64,000 bases of DNA from Fibrisoma montanum (GTDB lineage: Bacteria; Bacteroidota; Bacteroidia; Cytophagales; Spirosomataceae): positions 124,001 to 188,000 of the forward strand of contig NZ_QXED01000001.1 of assembly GCF_003583365.1 (NCBI RefSeq), in the 5' to 3' direction. The translations under genes were made by a program, and so were the position numbers. The notes under the pieces were generated by a model. That model was not told where the DNA came from, made no database searches, and saw nothing but the letters and a program-made list of their open reading frames with translations. This document shows, in pieces, positions 34,968 to 43,645 of this stretch (position 1 is the stretch's first letter; the number at the start of each line of letters is the position of its first letter).

Positions 34968-36146
34968 TCAGGAATACCCTCCCCCTGCGCCACCACCGCC
35001 GAATTTTCCACCGCCAAATTTTACATCGTCGGGCTGGTCGCGGCCCGTCGTTCCGGCTGCGGTCTGGGCGATTGTACCAACGGCCGAACTGACCAGAAAC
35101 TCGTCCGGCGAATCCTCATCCGGTACGTCGGTGAACCCGTAGCGGGGCGACCGCAGGTAACGAATCCCCCCAACAGCCATGCTGATCAGTACTAGCCCGC
35201 AGAGCGTCAGGTGGACGTTCAGCGGCAGGATACCAACGTAGTACCGGATGGTAGCCACGGCCCCGGCAACCCCCAGTACCCCCAGGATTATCAGCATCCG
35301 GTTCTTCCGGACAAATCCCTGCCACAGATACACAAGGGGTAGCCCAACGGTCAGCAACCAGAACAACCAGGGCAGATTGATTTCCGGCGGAGACAAAACC
35401 CCCGACCGAATCAGCGTAGAGCGCACGATTAGCCAGTTCGTTTCCCGCACGACGTAGTAGTTACCACAGGCCAGTACCATACCCAGCGCCACCCACTGCG
35501 TCAGGCTCACCGCGTCGTCGTAGTACGCCCGTTGCCGGCTTCGTTGGGTAGCCAGAAACAAGCCGCTCGACACGGCCAGCCCCACAAACGGCAGCAGCGT
35601 TCGGCCGAAACTGGCTTCCAGCGTCAGATCAAACAGGAACGTGTATAACACGGCCAGTGCGATGAATGTAACGAGCGTATCGCCGTAGTACCACACCACG
35701 GCCGCGAGGAGTGGCAACGCAACCAGACACCATAGCCACAAGGAGCTGTCGGCCAGAAACTGGCTGTTAAAGCCACCAACCAGCAACGCCGTCGTAGCCA
35801 TCACCAGCGCGTTGTCTACCCCGTTGCGGTAAAACTTATGCCGCCGAATCAGGACATTATTCAAGATACCCAGACCAGTACCAAAGATCAGGCAGTACAG
35901 GCCGAAAACAGATGAGTCATCGATCGAAAGAAGCTCCACAAACAGCAGAAACACGCCCCCCGTAGCGATGATCGTGAAGATGAACAGACCAATCTCCAGG
36001 AAGCCGTTCATGGTCTGAAACCCGACCGGATACGTTTTGCGTACGGTCGCCAGCTGCTCATCGGTCAGCAGACTACGGCTGTGCCAGCGTTCGGCCTGGC
36101 CGACCACGTTCTTATTTTCAATCCACGTTTCGTTATATGCTCTCAT
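34968..36146 (-). CDS. Polytopic membrane protein (partner of DUF2157 protein)
   Basis: A 392-residue protein with a soluble N-terminus of about 50 residues and about ten membrane helices, ending in a soluble tail rich in Asp and Gly (VKFGGGKFGGGGAGGGYS). Its start overlaps the end of the DUF2157 gene by 14 bases, so the two are translationally coupled. Paired DUF2157/DUF4401-type membrane genes occur in many bacteria without known function, and this is the likely assignment. The Gly-rich C-terminus recalls tails of TPM/LemA-neighbour membrane proteins. Confidence 0.75.
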   Translation of the reverse strand: MRAYNETWIENKNVVGQAERWHSRSLLTDEQLATVRKTYPVGFQTMNGFLEIGLFIFTIIATGGVFLLFVELLSIDDSSVFGLYCLIFGTGLGILNNVLIRRHKFYRNGVDNALVMATTALLVGGFNSQFLADSSLWLWCLVALPLLAAVVWYYGDTLVTFIALAVLYTFLFDLTLEASFGRTLLPFVGLAVSSGLFLATQRSRQRAYYDDAVSLTQWVALGMVLACGNYYVVRETNWLIVRSTLIRSGVLSPPEINLPWLFWLLTVGLPLVYLWQGFVRKNRMLIILGVLGVAGAVATIRYYVGILPLNVHLTLCGLVLISMAVGGIRYLRSPRYGFTDVPDEDSPDEFLVSSAVGTIAQTAAGTTGRDQPDDVKFGGGKFGGGGAGGGYS

Positions 36147-37122
36147 GCAAAACTGATCGCCGTTGGTACAGCAGATACGCGATTAGGACGATACCAGACA
36201 CGATGAAATACACGTAGCCGGCCACAGCATTACCACTGGGATGCAGGTATTTGAAATACAGGTACGTCAGGCCAATGTAGCCGTAGACAGCGCTCATCAG
36301 CAGAAACAGGAATGATCCGGCGCGGTTCCGCTGTTCCTGCCGTGCGTAGCGATCGGCCAGCCAGCACCCCGCAGCCAGGCCTGCCATGAACCACGGCAAC
36401 AGGCCTTCAAAATTGAATAGACCTGCCAGCAGCGCTACCAGCAACAGATTACCGGCAAAGGTGAGATGGGTCAGCGTGAAATGCGACTTAATCCGCTGCC
36501 GTTCCAGCACCAGCGCCACCGCCCCGATCACCAGCGCGAGCCCGATGGCTGAAAAAACCACTTTCTGATCAAAGAAGTTGGTTTTGAAGTAAAAGTTTAG
36601 CGGCCGTACCGTTATGCCAACCCACGAAATAAGCGCCGTCAGGGCCATACTCAACACCCCCTTGTGATCAAATCGATAAGCCAGCGCCAGAAACAGCATG
36701 GCAGGCACGAACGTAACCAGTCCGTAGCGCGTCCCGAAAACGTTGTACTGATACTGCGCATACCCTTCGAGCGTCAGGAAAAGCAGACAGGCCAGCAAGA
36801 GCGCGTAGGCCCCGAATGCCGACCGGCTGGTGGCCTGTTCGGTTGTCCAGGGCGGTCGATTAAGCCACGCAAACACAAACGAGACGACACAGGCTGCGGC
36901 AATGATAAGCAGCAGAATCCCATGTCCAACGTGATCAAAATTGTCGTATACGAGCAGCCCCAGTCCCGAACTCAACAGCAGAATACCGGCGTAGAGCAAG
37001 GCCCGCAATTCCCAGTGCAACGAAAACGGCCGGCTACGTTCGGAGGCTGCGATGCGCTGACGCTGCTCGTCGTTCAGAATGGACCGTTGGCGTAAGTCGT
37101 TCAGCAGGTCGTCCGGGGACAT
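36133..37122 (-). CDS. DUF2157 domain membrane protein
   Basis: A 329-residue membrane protein. The cytoplasmic N-terminus (about residues 1-40, MSPDDLLNDLRQRSILNDEQ) and the first two helices (RALLYAGILLLSSGLGLLVYDNFDHVG) match DUF2157. About nine further hydrophobic segments follow, with conserved-looking FYFKTNFFDQKVVFSAIGLAL. The function is unknown. It forms a two-gene operon with the downstream membrane gene. Confidence 0.82.
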   Translation of the reverse strand: MSPDDLLNDLRQRSILNDEQRQRIAASERSRPFSLHWELRALLYAGILLLSSGLGLLVYDNFDHVGHGILLLIIAAACVVSFVFAWLNRPPWTTEQATSRSAFGAYALLLACLLFLTLEGYAQYQYNVFGTRYGLVTFVPAMLFLALAYRFDHKGVLSMALTALISWVGITVRPLNFYFKTNFFDQKVVFSAIGLALVIGAVALVLERQRIKSHFTLTHLTFAGNLLLVALLAGLFNFEGLLPWFMAGLAAGCWLADRYARQEQRNRAGSFLFLLMSAVYGYIGLTYLYFKYLHPSGNAVAGYVYFIVSGIVLIAYLLYQRRSVLHESI

Positions 37123-37200
37123 AATTGTTTGTTTTTTTGTTGTATTTACGGGCCTTCAGCGGTTACTAAACCAATAACGCGCTAATACCCCTTCATACGT

Positions 37201-38889
37201 ATGGTCGGTCGTCAGCAAGTTGTTCTAACCCCTCGCTATTACCTTAACAATTTCCGCTACGTGCTGGATTTTGTAAAACGACTGTACGGCAGCCTGCTCA
37301 ACGAGGCCGAATGGAACTTCGTCCGTCAATTTGAAGCCTTAAGCGTTGACGCCCAGTGTTTGTTTGTGCGCCTGAGCAACCGGAAAGGAATTTTCTTTAG
37401 GGTCAATAAGCTGCAGTACAATGAGATTACGGATTTGCCGGCGGCTTTGGGCGAATTGTTGCAGCAGGGATTCGTTGAGCGTCTGAATCCGCACCACGAA
37501 GTCATGGGCGACGATGCCCTTTGTACATTTACCAAACCCGAGTTGCTCGAACTCCTGCCGCTCGAACCGGAAGAACTCAGGCCGTTGTCGAAGCAGAAGA
37601 AAGAAGAGGTGATCCGATACGCGCTGCATGAACTCGACTTCGGCGAAATTGTTACGAGCCTGACCACCCGCGAAACGGTCGTCAGAATGAACTTTGAGGC
37701 CGAGGTCATGATGGTCAAATACCTGTTCTTCGGCAACCGGTCGTCGGACATGACCGAGTTTGTCATCCGCGACCTCGGCATGGTGAACTTTGAGCGCTAC
37801 GATGAGTCGAAGCTCACGGCCCGCTTCCGGACCCGTAAGGAGGTAGAAGACAAGCTGCTTATCTCGTTGACTAACGAAGAGTTTTACGAGTTAAAAGAAG
37901 CCGAAACACCCGCCGAGGATATATACAACTGGTTTCTGAACTGGAACGAAACCCGCCCCGAACTTACTGAGATCGCTATTCCCGGCTACCAGAAGCTGGT
38001 TTGCCGCGTGGGGGCGTATCTGGAGCGCCAGAAACATCCGGACCAGGCAATGGCCGTATACCAGTTGTCGGATCGTGTTCCGGCCCGCGAACGGCGCGTT
38101 CGGCTGTTATTTAAAAACGGCCTGATCGACGAAGCCCTGGCCCTATGCGACGAGATTGCCACCAATCCGCAGAACGCTGACGAACGCTATTTTGCGCATG
38201 ACTTCCGGGAGAAGATTCTGAGTGCGGGCGAGAAAAAACGAAGCAAAAAAACGACCACGCGTTTCCTCTCCGATGCCGAGAGCGTGAACATTCCGGCCGC
38301 CTACCGACACCATGTCGAAGCGGGCGTGATGAACCATTACCTCGAACAGGACTACGACGCAGCTTTTACCGAAAACTACCCGTGGCGCGGGCTTTTCGGG
38401 CTGGTGTTCTGGGACATCATCTACGACGCCAACGTACAGGCCATTCACCACCCGCTGCAACGCACTCCGTCTGATTTTTACCTGCCCGATTTTTACCTGA
38501 AGCGCGAAGACCTGCTCCGGAAGCGGCTGGCCGACCTGGACACGAAAGACGCCTGGCGGCTGCACACCGGCCGGATGTTCAACGCCAAATACGGCATTAC
38601 GAACGTACTGGTCGACTGGAGCGACGAACTCCTGGGGCTGGTTCATCGGCTTGTCGACCTCATCGACATGGAGCAGTTGCGGCTGATTCTGCTCGAAATG
38701 GCCCGCAACGTTCGGGAGCATACCCGCGGTTTTCCGGATCTGCTGATCTGGAACGAGCAGGGACAGTACGAATTCGTAGAAGTTAAATCCCCGACCGATC
38801 ACCTCGGCCCGCAGCAGTTACACTGGCTGCAATTTTTCCAGACCATCGGTGTGCCGGGCAAAGTGGTTCGGGTCATCTGGGAGGCTTAG
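37201..38889 (+). CDS. FAN1-type structure-specific nuclease (VRR-NUC)
   Basis: A 562-residue protein whose length and layout match bacterial FAN1: an N-terminal winged-helix DNA-binding region (about residues 1-150), a helical/TPR-like middle (about 230-360), and a C-terminal VRR-NUC domain (about 450-560). The PD-(D/E)XK active site is clear: GFPDLLIW with the catalytic Asp and FVEVKSPTDHL with Glu and Lys, followed by QQLHWLQFF. FAN1 cuts flap and cross-linked DNA and is linked to interstrand crosslink repair in human and Pseudomonas proteins. No other repair gene is adjacent. Cytoplasmic. Confidence 0.92.
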   Translation: MVGRQQVVLTPRYYLNNFRYVLDFVKRLYGSLLNEAEWNFVRQFEALSVDAQCLFVRLSNRKGIFFRVNKLQYNEITDLPAALGELLQQGFVERLNPHHEVMGDDALCTFTKPELLELLPLEPEELRPLSKQKKEEVIRYALHELDFGEIVTSLTTRETVVRMNFEAEVMMVKYLFFGNRSSDMTEFVIRDLGMVNFERYDESKLTARFRTRKEVEDKLLISLTNEEFYELKEAETPAEDIYNWFLNWNETRPELTEIAIPGYQKLVCRVGAYLERQKHPDQAMAVYQLSDRVPARERRVRLLFKNGLIDEALALCDEIATNPQNADERYFAHDFREKILSAGEKKRSKKTTTRFLSDAESVNIPAAYRHHVEAGVMNHYLEQDYDAAFTENYPWRGLFGLVFWDIIYDANVQAIHHPLQRTPSDFYLPDFYLKREDLLRKRLADLDTKDAWRLHTGRMFNAKYGITNVLVDWSDELLGLVHRLVDLIDMEQLRLILLEMARNVREHTRGFPDLLIWNEQGQYEFVEVKSPTDHLGPQQLHWLQFFQTIGVPGKVVRVIWEA

Positions 38890-38907
38890 AACCAGCGCTA
38901 TCGGCAT

Positions 38908-39645
38908 CTAAACTCGGCCTGTCCGCAAAAATATCGGAAACTGCACCGCCAGTTCGTCCGGTGTCCATAGTGGCTTGAGCCGTTCGCCCAGCACCGTTAC
39001 CGGATCCTCCTCGTTTTCGTACAGGTACTGCCGCACCGCTGACCAGGTTCGGAGGTAATTCAGAAACCGGTCCAGCGACCACGACCGCCGGGCGACAAAA
39101 TTGAACCGCTGCGCCTGTTCAAAGGGAAATGGCAGCGTCGTATACGCTTCGTCAACGTATCGGCGCTGCGGGTCCCAGTACGGCCCAATCAGGTTTCGGT
39201 AGAAATCCAGAATGATCGGATCCAGATGCTCCGATACCTGCACCATGCCGTAGCCCCACTCAGCCAGGACGGCTCCCGGCTTCGCCACCCGCCTGACTTC
39301 CTGGTGAAACGCATCCACATTGAACCAGTGCAGGGCCTGCGCCACCGTGATCAGATCGAACGTATGGTTAGCAAACGGCGTCTGTTCGGCCGGGCAAACC
39401 TGGTAGCGGATGTTCGGGCGCTGCACGGCCTGAGCGAGTTGTTTTTCACTGATATCAGTCGCTTCAACGCGGTCGAACGAATCGGCCAGCGCCCCGGCTA
39501 CCTGTCCGTTGCCCGTAGCACAATCCCAGGCTGTGCCGCGCTGGGGTACCTGCGCCAGCACAACGTCGTATAAATCAGCGGGGTAATCAATCCGGTACTG
39601 GGCGTACAAATCAGCATGACCGGAAAAACGATCGACAGGCATCAT
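38908..39645 (-). CDS. Class I SAM-dependent methyltransferase
   Basis: A 245-residue Methyltransf_11-type enzyme. The SAM-binding motif I is AWDCATGNGQVAGAL, motif II acid in VEATDISEKQL, then VCPAEQTPF and FDLITVAQALHWF, and post motif KPGAVLAEWGYG. This resembles the bacterial and fungal group with HWF after motif III, whose substrates are mostly unknown (small molecules, trans-aconitate-like). Two adjacent ATG codons exist; either could start. It is convergent with the FAN1 gene. Confidence 0.88.
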   Translation of the reverse strand: MMPVDRFSGHADLYAQYRIDYPADLYDVVLAQVPQRGTAWDCATGNGQVAGALADSFDRVEATDISEKQLAQAVQRPNIRYQVCPAEQTPFANHTFDLITVAQALHWFNVDAFHQEVRRVAKPGAVLAEWGYGMVQVSEHLDPIILDFYRNLIGPYWDPQRRYVDEAYTTLPFPFEQAQRFNFVARRSWSLDRFLNYLRTWSAVRQYLYENEEDPVTVLGERLKPLWTPDELAVQFPIFLRTGRV

Positions 39646-39733
39646 TTTTTAAAGAATTGAACTGCTAATTTTAAACGTTTTGCAGTAATTATTGTCATAC
39701 TGATGATTTAGGTAGTAAAAAGCTAAGCTACAA

Positions 39734-39764
39734 TTGGCTTATGTTGTGAATCAGCCTATTTTTG
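39734..39764 (+). promoter_or_regulatory. Promoter of the cytochrome c gene
   Basis: TTG at 39734-39736, a 20-base spacer and TATTTTTG at 39757-39764 match the Bacteroidota promoter exactly, with the same spacing as the tRNA-Asp promoter. It lies 59 bases before the ATG. Confidence 0.55.
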
Positions 39765-39823
39765 TAGAATTAGATACAACCTGCTTTACATTGTTTTACC
39801 CATTTATTGATTACCCGTTTGTC

Positions 39824-40222
39824 ATGAAAAAAACGTTTGGATTTCTCTTCGCTACGGCTTTGCTGACTGTAGCTTCGTACAATGCCAACGCTCAGGCGTC
39901 TACGGCCGAAATTCCGGCTGACATGAACGCTCTGATGCAGAAATATACGTGCATTGCCTGCCACCGTCCTGACCAGCGACTGGTTGGCCCAGCCTACAAA
40001 GACGTAGCTAAGAAAAACTACACAAACGAAAAAATCGTCGAACTGATCTATAACCCGGTTCCGAGCAACTGGCCCGGTTATCCGCCGATGGCTCCGATGA
40101 AGCAGGTGCCGAAAGAAGACGCGCTGAAACTGGCAGCCTGGATCAACTCGCTGGATGGTACGCCCGGTGGTGGAGCCAAAAAATCAAGCACGGCCAAGAA
40201 ACCAGCTGCTAAAAAATCATAA
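39824..40222 (+). CDS. Periplasmic small c-type cytochrome
   Basis: A 132-residue exported monohaem cytochrome c. The ATG at 39824 starts a signal peptide (MKKTFGFLFATALLTVASYNANAQ); a longer frame from 39734 overlaps the promoter and is rejected. Haem attaches at CIACH (Cys43, Cys46, His47), and the axial methionine is probably in GYPPMAPMKQVP, as in cytochrome c551/c552 types. The C-terminus is an unusual Lys/Ser/Ala tail (about residues 112-132, KKSSTAKKPAAKK), strongly basic. It probably shuttles electrons to an oxidase or another periplasmic enzyme. Monocistronic, with its own terminator. Confidence 0.93.
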   Translation: MKKTFGFLFATALLTVASYNANAQASTAEIPADMNALMQKYTCIACHRPDQRLVGPAYKDVAKKNYTNEKIVELIYNPVPSNWPGYPPMAPMKQVPKEDALKLAAWINSLDGTPGGGAKKSSTAKKPAAKKS

Positions 40223-40240
40223 ATGGGCTGCTGGCCCTGT

Positions 40241-40278
40241 CAACAAAAAGCCCCTTCGCATGAAGGGGCTTTTTGTTG
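40241..40278. terminator. Bidirectional terminator, 17-bp perfect stem
   Basis: Bases 40241-40257 pair perfectly with 40262-40278 around the tetraloop GCAT. CTTTTT in the 3' arm and AAAAAG in the 5' arm give U-tracts on both strands. It separates the cytochrome c gene from the convergent rlmB. Confidence 0.85.
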
Positions 40279-40295
40279 GTATCGTACCAGATAAA

Positions 40296-41276
40296 CTACC
40301 GACCCGTGCTCCGCTGCCGAACCGCTTCGTACAGCACCACACCCGTCGCCACCGAAACGTTCAGCGAACCGACTTCGCCCAGCAGCGGAATCCGGACATG
40401 GGTATCCACCATCCGAAGCAGTTCAGGCGAGATGCCGTCTTCTTCCGACCCCATGATCACGGCCAGCGGACCGGTCATATCGGTTGCGTAGAGGTCACGG
40501 TACGTCTTTTCCGTACACGCAATCACCCGTATGCCTGAGTCCTGCAAATACTTTATGGTATCGGCGAGGTCGTATTCGCGGCAGACGGAAATATGGTTCA
40601 GCGCCCCCGACGAAGTTTTCATCGCGTCGGAGTTAATCGCAGCCGCCCCACGCCCCGGAATCACAATGCACTGCACACCGGAACATTCGGCCGTACGGGC
40701 AATGGCCCCAAAATTCCGAACGTCCGTGATGCGGTCAAGAAGCAGCAAAAACGGCGTTTCGCCCCGCTCGTGTACGTCGGCAATGACGTTCGATAGTTTG
40801 ACGTAGTGAATCGGCGACACCAGGCAGATAACACCCTGGTGGTTTTTGCGCGTCATCCGGTCCAGTTTCTCAATCGGCACCCGCTGGATCGTTACCCGGT
40901 TCTGAAAAGCCAGATTCTGGATGTCGGGATTACTGAGCCCTTTCTCCATATACAGCTTATCGATCTGCTGATCGGATTTCAGCGTTTCGATCACCGACTG
41001 AATCCCAAACACCATCTCCTCGGGTGCGGGCTTAAACTGAGGCCGCGGGCCGCCGGGCCGCCCCCCACCCGAACGGGTATACGATTTCCGGCCAGACGAG
41101 GTCCGGTCCGACGGCTCTCGGTCTGAGAGCCCGTCTGACCGTGTCTCCTCAGATCTATACTCCCGGTCGGATGCACCCCGGTCTGACGGTGCGTCAGACC
41201 TAGAGTCGCGGTCGGATTCGTCCGATCGGTTTGACTTGTTGAAACGATTTATTCGCGGATTGCGCCGGTTCTCCAT
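40296..41276 (-). CDS. rlmB: 23S rRNA 2'-O-ribose methyltransferase RlmB-like (SpoU/TrmH family)
   Basis: A 326-residue SPOUT methyltransferase expected to methylate G2251 of 23S rRNA. The substrate-binding domain starts at EEMVFGIQSVIETLKS, followed by DRITDVRNFGAIARTAE (motif 1), VIMGSEEDGISPELL (motif 2) and RIPLLGEVGSLNVSVATG (motif 3), which form the trefoil knot and SAM site. About 75 N-terminal residues are an Arg/Ser/Asp-rich low-complexity tail absent from Escherichia coli RlmB. The ATG at 41276 is preferred to a TTG at 41297. It overlaps the upstream GWxTD gene by 28 bases. TrmH-like tRNA specificity cannot be fully excluded. Confidence 0.88.
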   Translation of the reverse strand: MENRRNPRINRFNKSNRSDESDRDSRSDAPSDRGASDREYRSEETRSDGLSDREPSDRTSSGRKSYTRSGGGRPGGPRPQFKPAPEEMVFGIQSVIETLKSDQQIDKLYMEKGLSNPDIQNLAFQNRVTIQRVPIEKLDRMTRKNHQGVICLVSPIHYVKLSNVIADVHERGETPFLLLLDRITDVRNFGAIARTAECSGVQCIVIPGRGAAAINSDAMKTSSGALNHISVCREYDLADTIKYLQDSGIRVIACTEKTYRDLYATDMTGPLAVIMGSEEDGISPELLRMVDTHVRIPLLGEVGSLNVSVATGVVLYEAVRQRSTGR

Positions 41277-42640
41277 GCTTCGACTATCGGGTACCAAATC
41301 GGCTGGTATTCAATATAGCGCACCAGTTCATAATGATCCTCGACAAATTGGTTTGGTTTTTTCGTAAAGGTAAAGGTAATCTCCGACACATTGGCCCGCC
41401 GGTTATATACCCATACCTCGCGCTCGCGATTGCGTTGAACGCGGTCGGGCGGACCGAGTACGATGTAGATCATCCCTTTATCGGTTTTCCACCCCTCTTT
41501 ATAACTCGTGAACAACCGGTTGGCTTCCTCTACGCGGTCAAAGTACGCTTTGATGGTGCGCCGGGCCACGTCTTCGTTACCCGACATCAGGCTCAGCCAA
41601 TACCGGTCAAAGGCTTTCTTGGTATCCTGCGCCTGGTTCAGTTCGCTGATTTCAGAGCCGGTACTCATGTACAGCACGGGCTTGATGAGCTTATCGGGCC
41701 GGGTCATTTTCGGAAAACGCTTGTCCGTCACGACCAAGCCAATACCATACGCGTCGGTGGTATCTTCCATGAAGTAATACAGCCCTTCCCTAGGCAGGGT
41801 AAACGGCTGATTGGCGGTGATCGTCAGGGTTGAGTCGACCGACAGGGACCGGGGTGCCGGGCGGGTAGACGTATTCATCGGTGACGAAGCCGCGTCGAAA
41901 TCATGCTTATAGCGGAAAGCGAACAAGGGCTTACTGCTCCCGTCAACGCTCCGGATGACCACCGTATCGCCAATATTCACGTAGTTACGCAACTGCGGCA
42001 ACTGGCCATTCTTATCGAAAAGGGCATACCGATCGCTCAGCTTTACGGCTTTGAACCGCACCGGCAGGTCGTTGCGGGCCTTGGCCCCGGTGCTGACTTC
42101 GGTCAGTTCGGTCAGCAGTACAGCACTGACCACATCCTTCGGGCGCTTGACGTCAAACGTCAGCGTCAGATGGTCGCCCTCACGCACCAGGGTCTGGTCG
42201 TTGAGCGGTACGTTACCATATCCCAGCCGCTCACGGTTGTTGTAGTCGGGATACAGTACGTAAGCAATCTGGAACCGACCCGACAAATCAGAAGGGTTCG
42301 TAACCGGGCTGCCATCGGGCTGCCGGGCCGTCAGATTCATGTACACCCGAACCGTTGAGCTGTCAATGATGAGGTATTTCCCCTTTATTGATGTAACGGC
42401 CCAATCGCCGGCGGCTCTGGGGGCATTCTGCGCGGCTGCCGGTGAAGACACAGGAGCAACCTGCCGCGAATCCGACGGCGCAGCCTGTCGCGAACTAGCC
42501 TGCCGGGAGCCGGAACTCGGCGGATCAGCCTGCCGGCTGCCTCCCTTTTCTTTGACGCGAGCATCGTACTCCTGGGTCGGTTTGGTTGTCGAGCAGGCCG
42601 ACAGAGCACTAATTAACGCTAAAGCATATAGTAAACGCAT
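41249..42640 (-). CDS. GWxTD domain lipoprotein
   Basis: A 463-residue outer-envelope lipoprotein of a family found mainly in Bacteroidota. The ATG at 42640 gives a signal with lipobox LSAC (Cys16). A Ser/Gln/Arg/Pro-rich linker (about residues 30-80) with repeated SRQ precedes the folded part. The name-giving motif is YKEGWKTDKGMIYIVLGPPD near residue 395. Function is unknown. It is transcribed just before rlmB and overlaps it, an odd pairing of an envelope protein with an rRNA methyltransferase. Confidence 0.88.
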   Translation of the reverse strand: MRLLYALALISALSACSTTKPTQEYDARVKEKGGSRQADPPSSGSRQASSRQAAPSDSRQVAPVSSPAAAQNAPRAAGDWAVTSIKGKYLIIDSSTVRVYMNLTARQPDGSPVTNPSDLSGRFQIAYVLYPDYNNRERLGYGNVPLNDQTLVREGDHLTLTFDVKRPKDVVSAVLLTELTEVSTGAKARNDLPVRFKAVKLSDRYALFDKNGQLPQLRNYVNIGDTVVIRSVDGSSKPLFAFRYKHDFDAASSPMNTSTRPAPRSLSVDSTLTITANQPFTLPREGLYYFMEDTTDAYGIGLVVTDKRFPKMTRPDKLIKPVLYMSTGSEISELNQAQDTKKAFDRYWLSLMSGNEDVARRTIKAYFDRVEEANRLFTSYKEGWKTDKGMIYIVLGPPDRVQRNREREVWVYNRRANVSEITFTFTKKPNQFVEDHYELVRYIEYQPIWYPIVEAWRTGAIRE

Positions 42641-42852
42641 AAACAACGATCAAAAACGCTATCCCTAAGTTGTTTATATCTAACGAAAAACCGGCGATAG
42701 TTTGGTTAATACCCCCTCCATTTTTCTTTAGCTTTACAAAAGACTAACTTTACTACTTGTTTTGCAAGTTAGGTTTCTATTGGACGTTAGATTCCAGACA
42801 TTGGCTGATCAGGTTGCCCAATGTCCAGCATTCAGCATCCGACACCCCGAAT

Positions 42853-43620
42853 ATGTACAAAACCACCGAAATAACCTCGGCCGAAATTGCGTCTGATAAT
42901 CCTGTTCACCAGCGGCTGTTGTTCCCCTACGTTGAAGCGGCCAGTATGGTCAGTGGCCAGGTGCTCGAAATTGGCTGCGGCTGGGGTCGTGGGCTACAGT
43001 TACTTACGCAGGCTGCCAGCCACTATACCGGCATTGATAAAAATAACGACCTGATTGCGGCTTTGCGTCAGGAATATCCTCAGGCTACGTTCATGGCAGC
43101 GAACATTCCCCCGCTTACGGACCTGGCCGACAATACGTTCGACTACATCGTTACGTTCCAGGTCATTGAGCACATCGAGAACGATGACCTGTTTGTCAGG
43201 GAAGCGCATCGGGTACTGAAGCCGGGCGGCAAATTGTTGCTGACAACCGTCAACCGGAAATTCTCCCTCACGCGCAATCCGTGGCACGTCCGGGAGTACT
43301 ACGCCGATGAGCTGAAAAACCTGATGGGCACGTATTTCAGGACCGTCGATACGCGGGGCATTCACGGCAACGACAAGGTGATGACGTATTACGAGCAGAA
43401 TAAAGAGTCGGTCCGTAAACTGACCCGCTTCGATATTTTTAACTTGCAATACCGCCTGCCACGTCGCCTGCTTCAGGTACCGTATGATCTGATGAACCGC
43501 CTGAACCGCAACCGGCTCCTGCAGCAGGATGGTTTGGCAGCCGAAATCCGGCACACCGATTATCTGGTCAGCAACGATCCGGCCGGAAGCCTCGATTTCT
43601 TCTACGTAGCAACAAAGTAG
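42853..43620 (+). CDS. Class I SAM-dependent methyltransferase
   Basis: A 255-residue enzyme with motif I VLEIGCGWGRGLQLL, motif II YTGIDKNNDLIAAL, FDYIVTFQVIEHIEND and the post motif KPGGKLLLTTVNRKFS. The VIEHIEN element is typical of UbiE/UbiG-like and sugar or lipid methyltransferases. The C-terminal third (about 175-255), rich in Arg, Leu and Asn, is specific and gives no clue to substrate. The ATG at 42853 is preferred to an earlier frame at 42757 that has no conserved residues. It is divergent from the GWxTD gene. Confidence 0.88.
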   Translation: MYKTTEITSAEIASDNPVHQRLLFPYVEAASMVSGQVLEIGCGWGRGLQLLTQAASHYTGIDKNNDLIAALRQEYPQATFMAANIPPLTDLADNTFDYIVTFQVIEHIENDDLFVREAHRVLKPGGKLLLTTVNRKFSLTRNPWHVREYYADELKNLMGTYFRTVDTRGIHGNDKVMTYYEQNKESVRKLTRFDIFNLQYRLPRRLLQVPYDLMNRLNRNRLLQQDGLAAEIRHTDYLVSNDPAGSLDFFYVATK

Positions 43621-43645
43621 CGTGGTCGGCAACCTCGCTACGTAG
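43602..43645. terminator. Possible inverted repeat between convergent genes
   Basis: CTACGTAGC at 43602-43610 is the reverse complement of GCTACGTAG at 43637-43645, and GTAGCG/CGCTAC makes an inner stem. It overlaps both gene ends; there is no T-tract, so terminator function is doubtful. Confidence 0.3.

Noticed and set aside
36133-36146. Overlap of the two membrane genes considered as a frameshift splitting one protein
   Set aside because: Both frames have their own start and stop, and each has an independent N-terminal soluble region, so they are two coupled genes.
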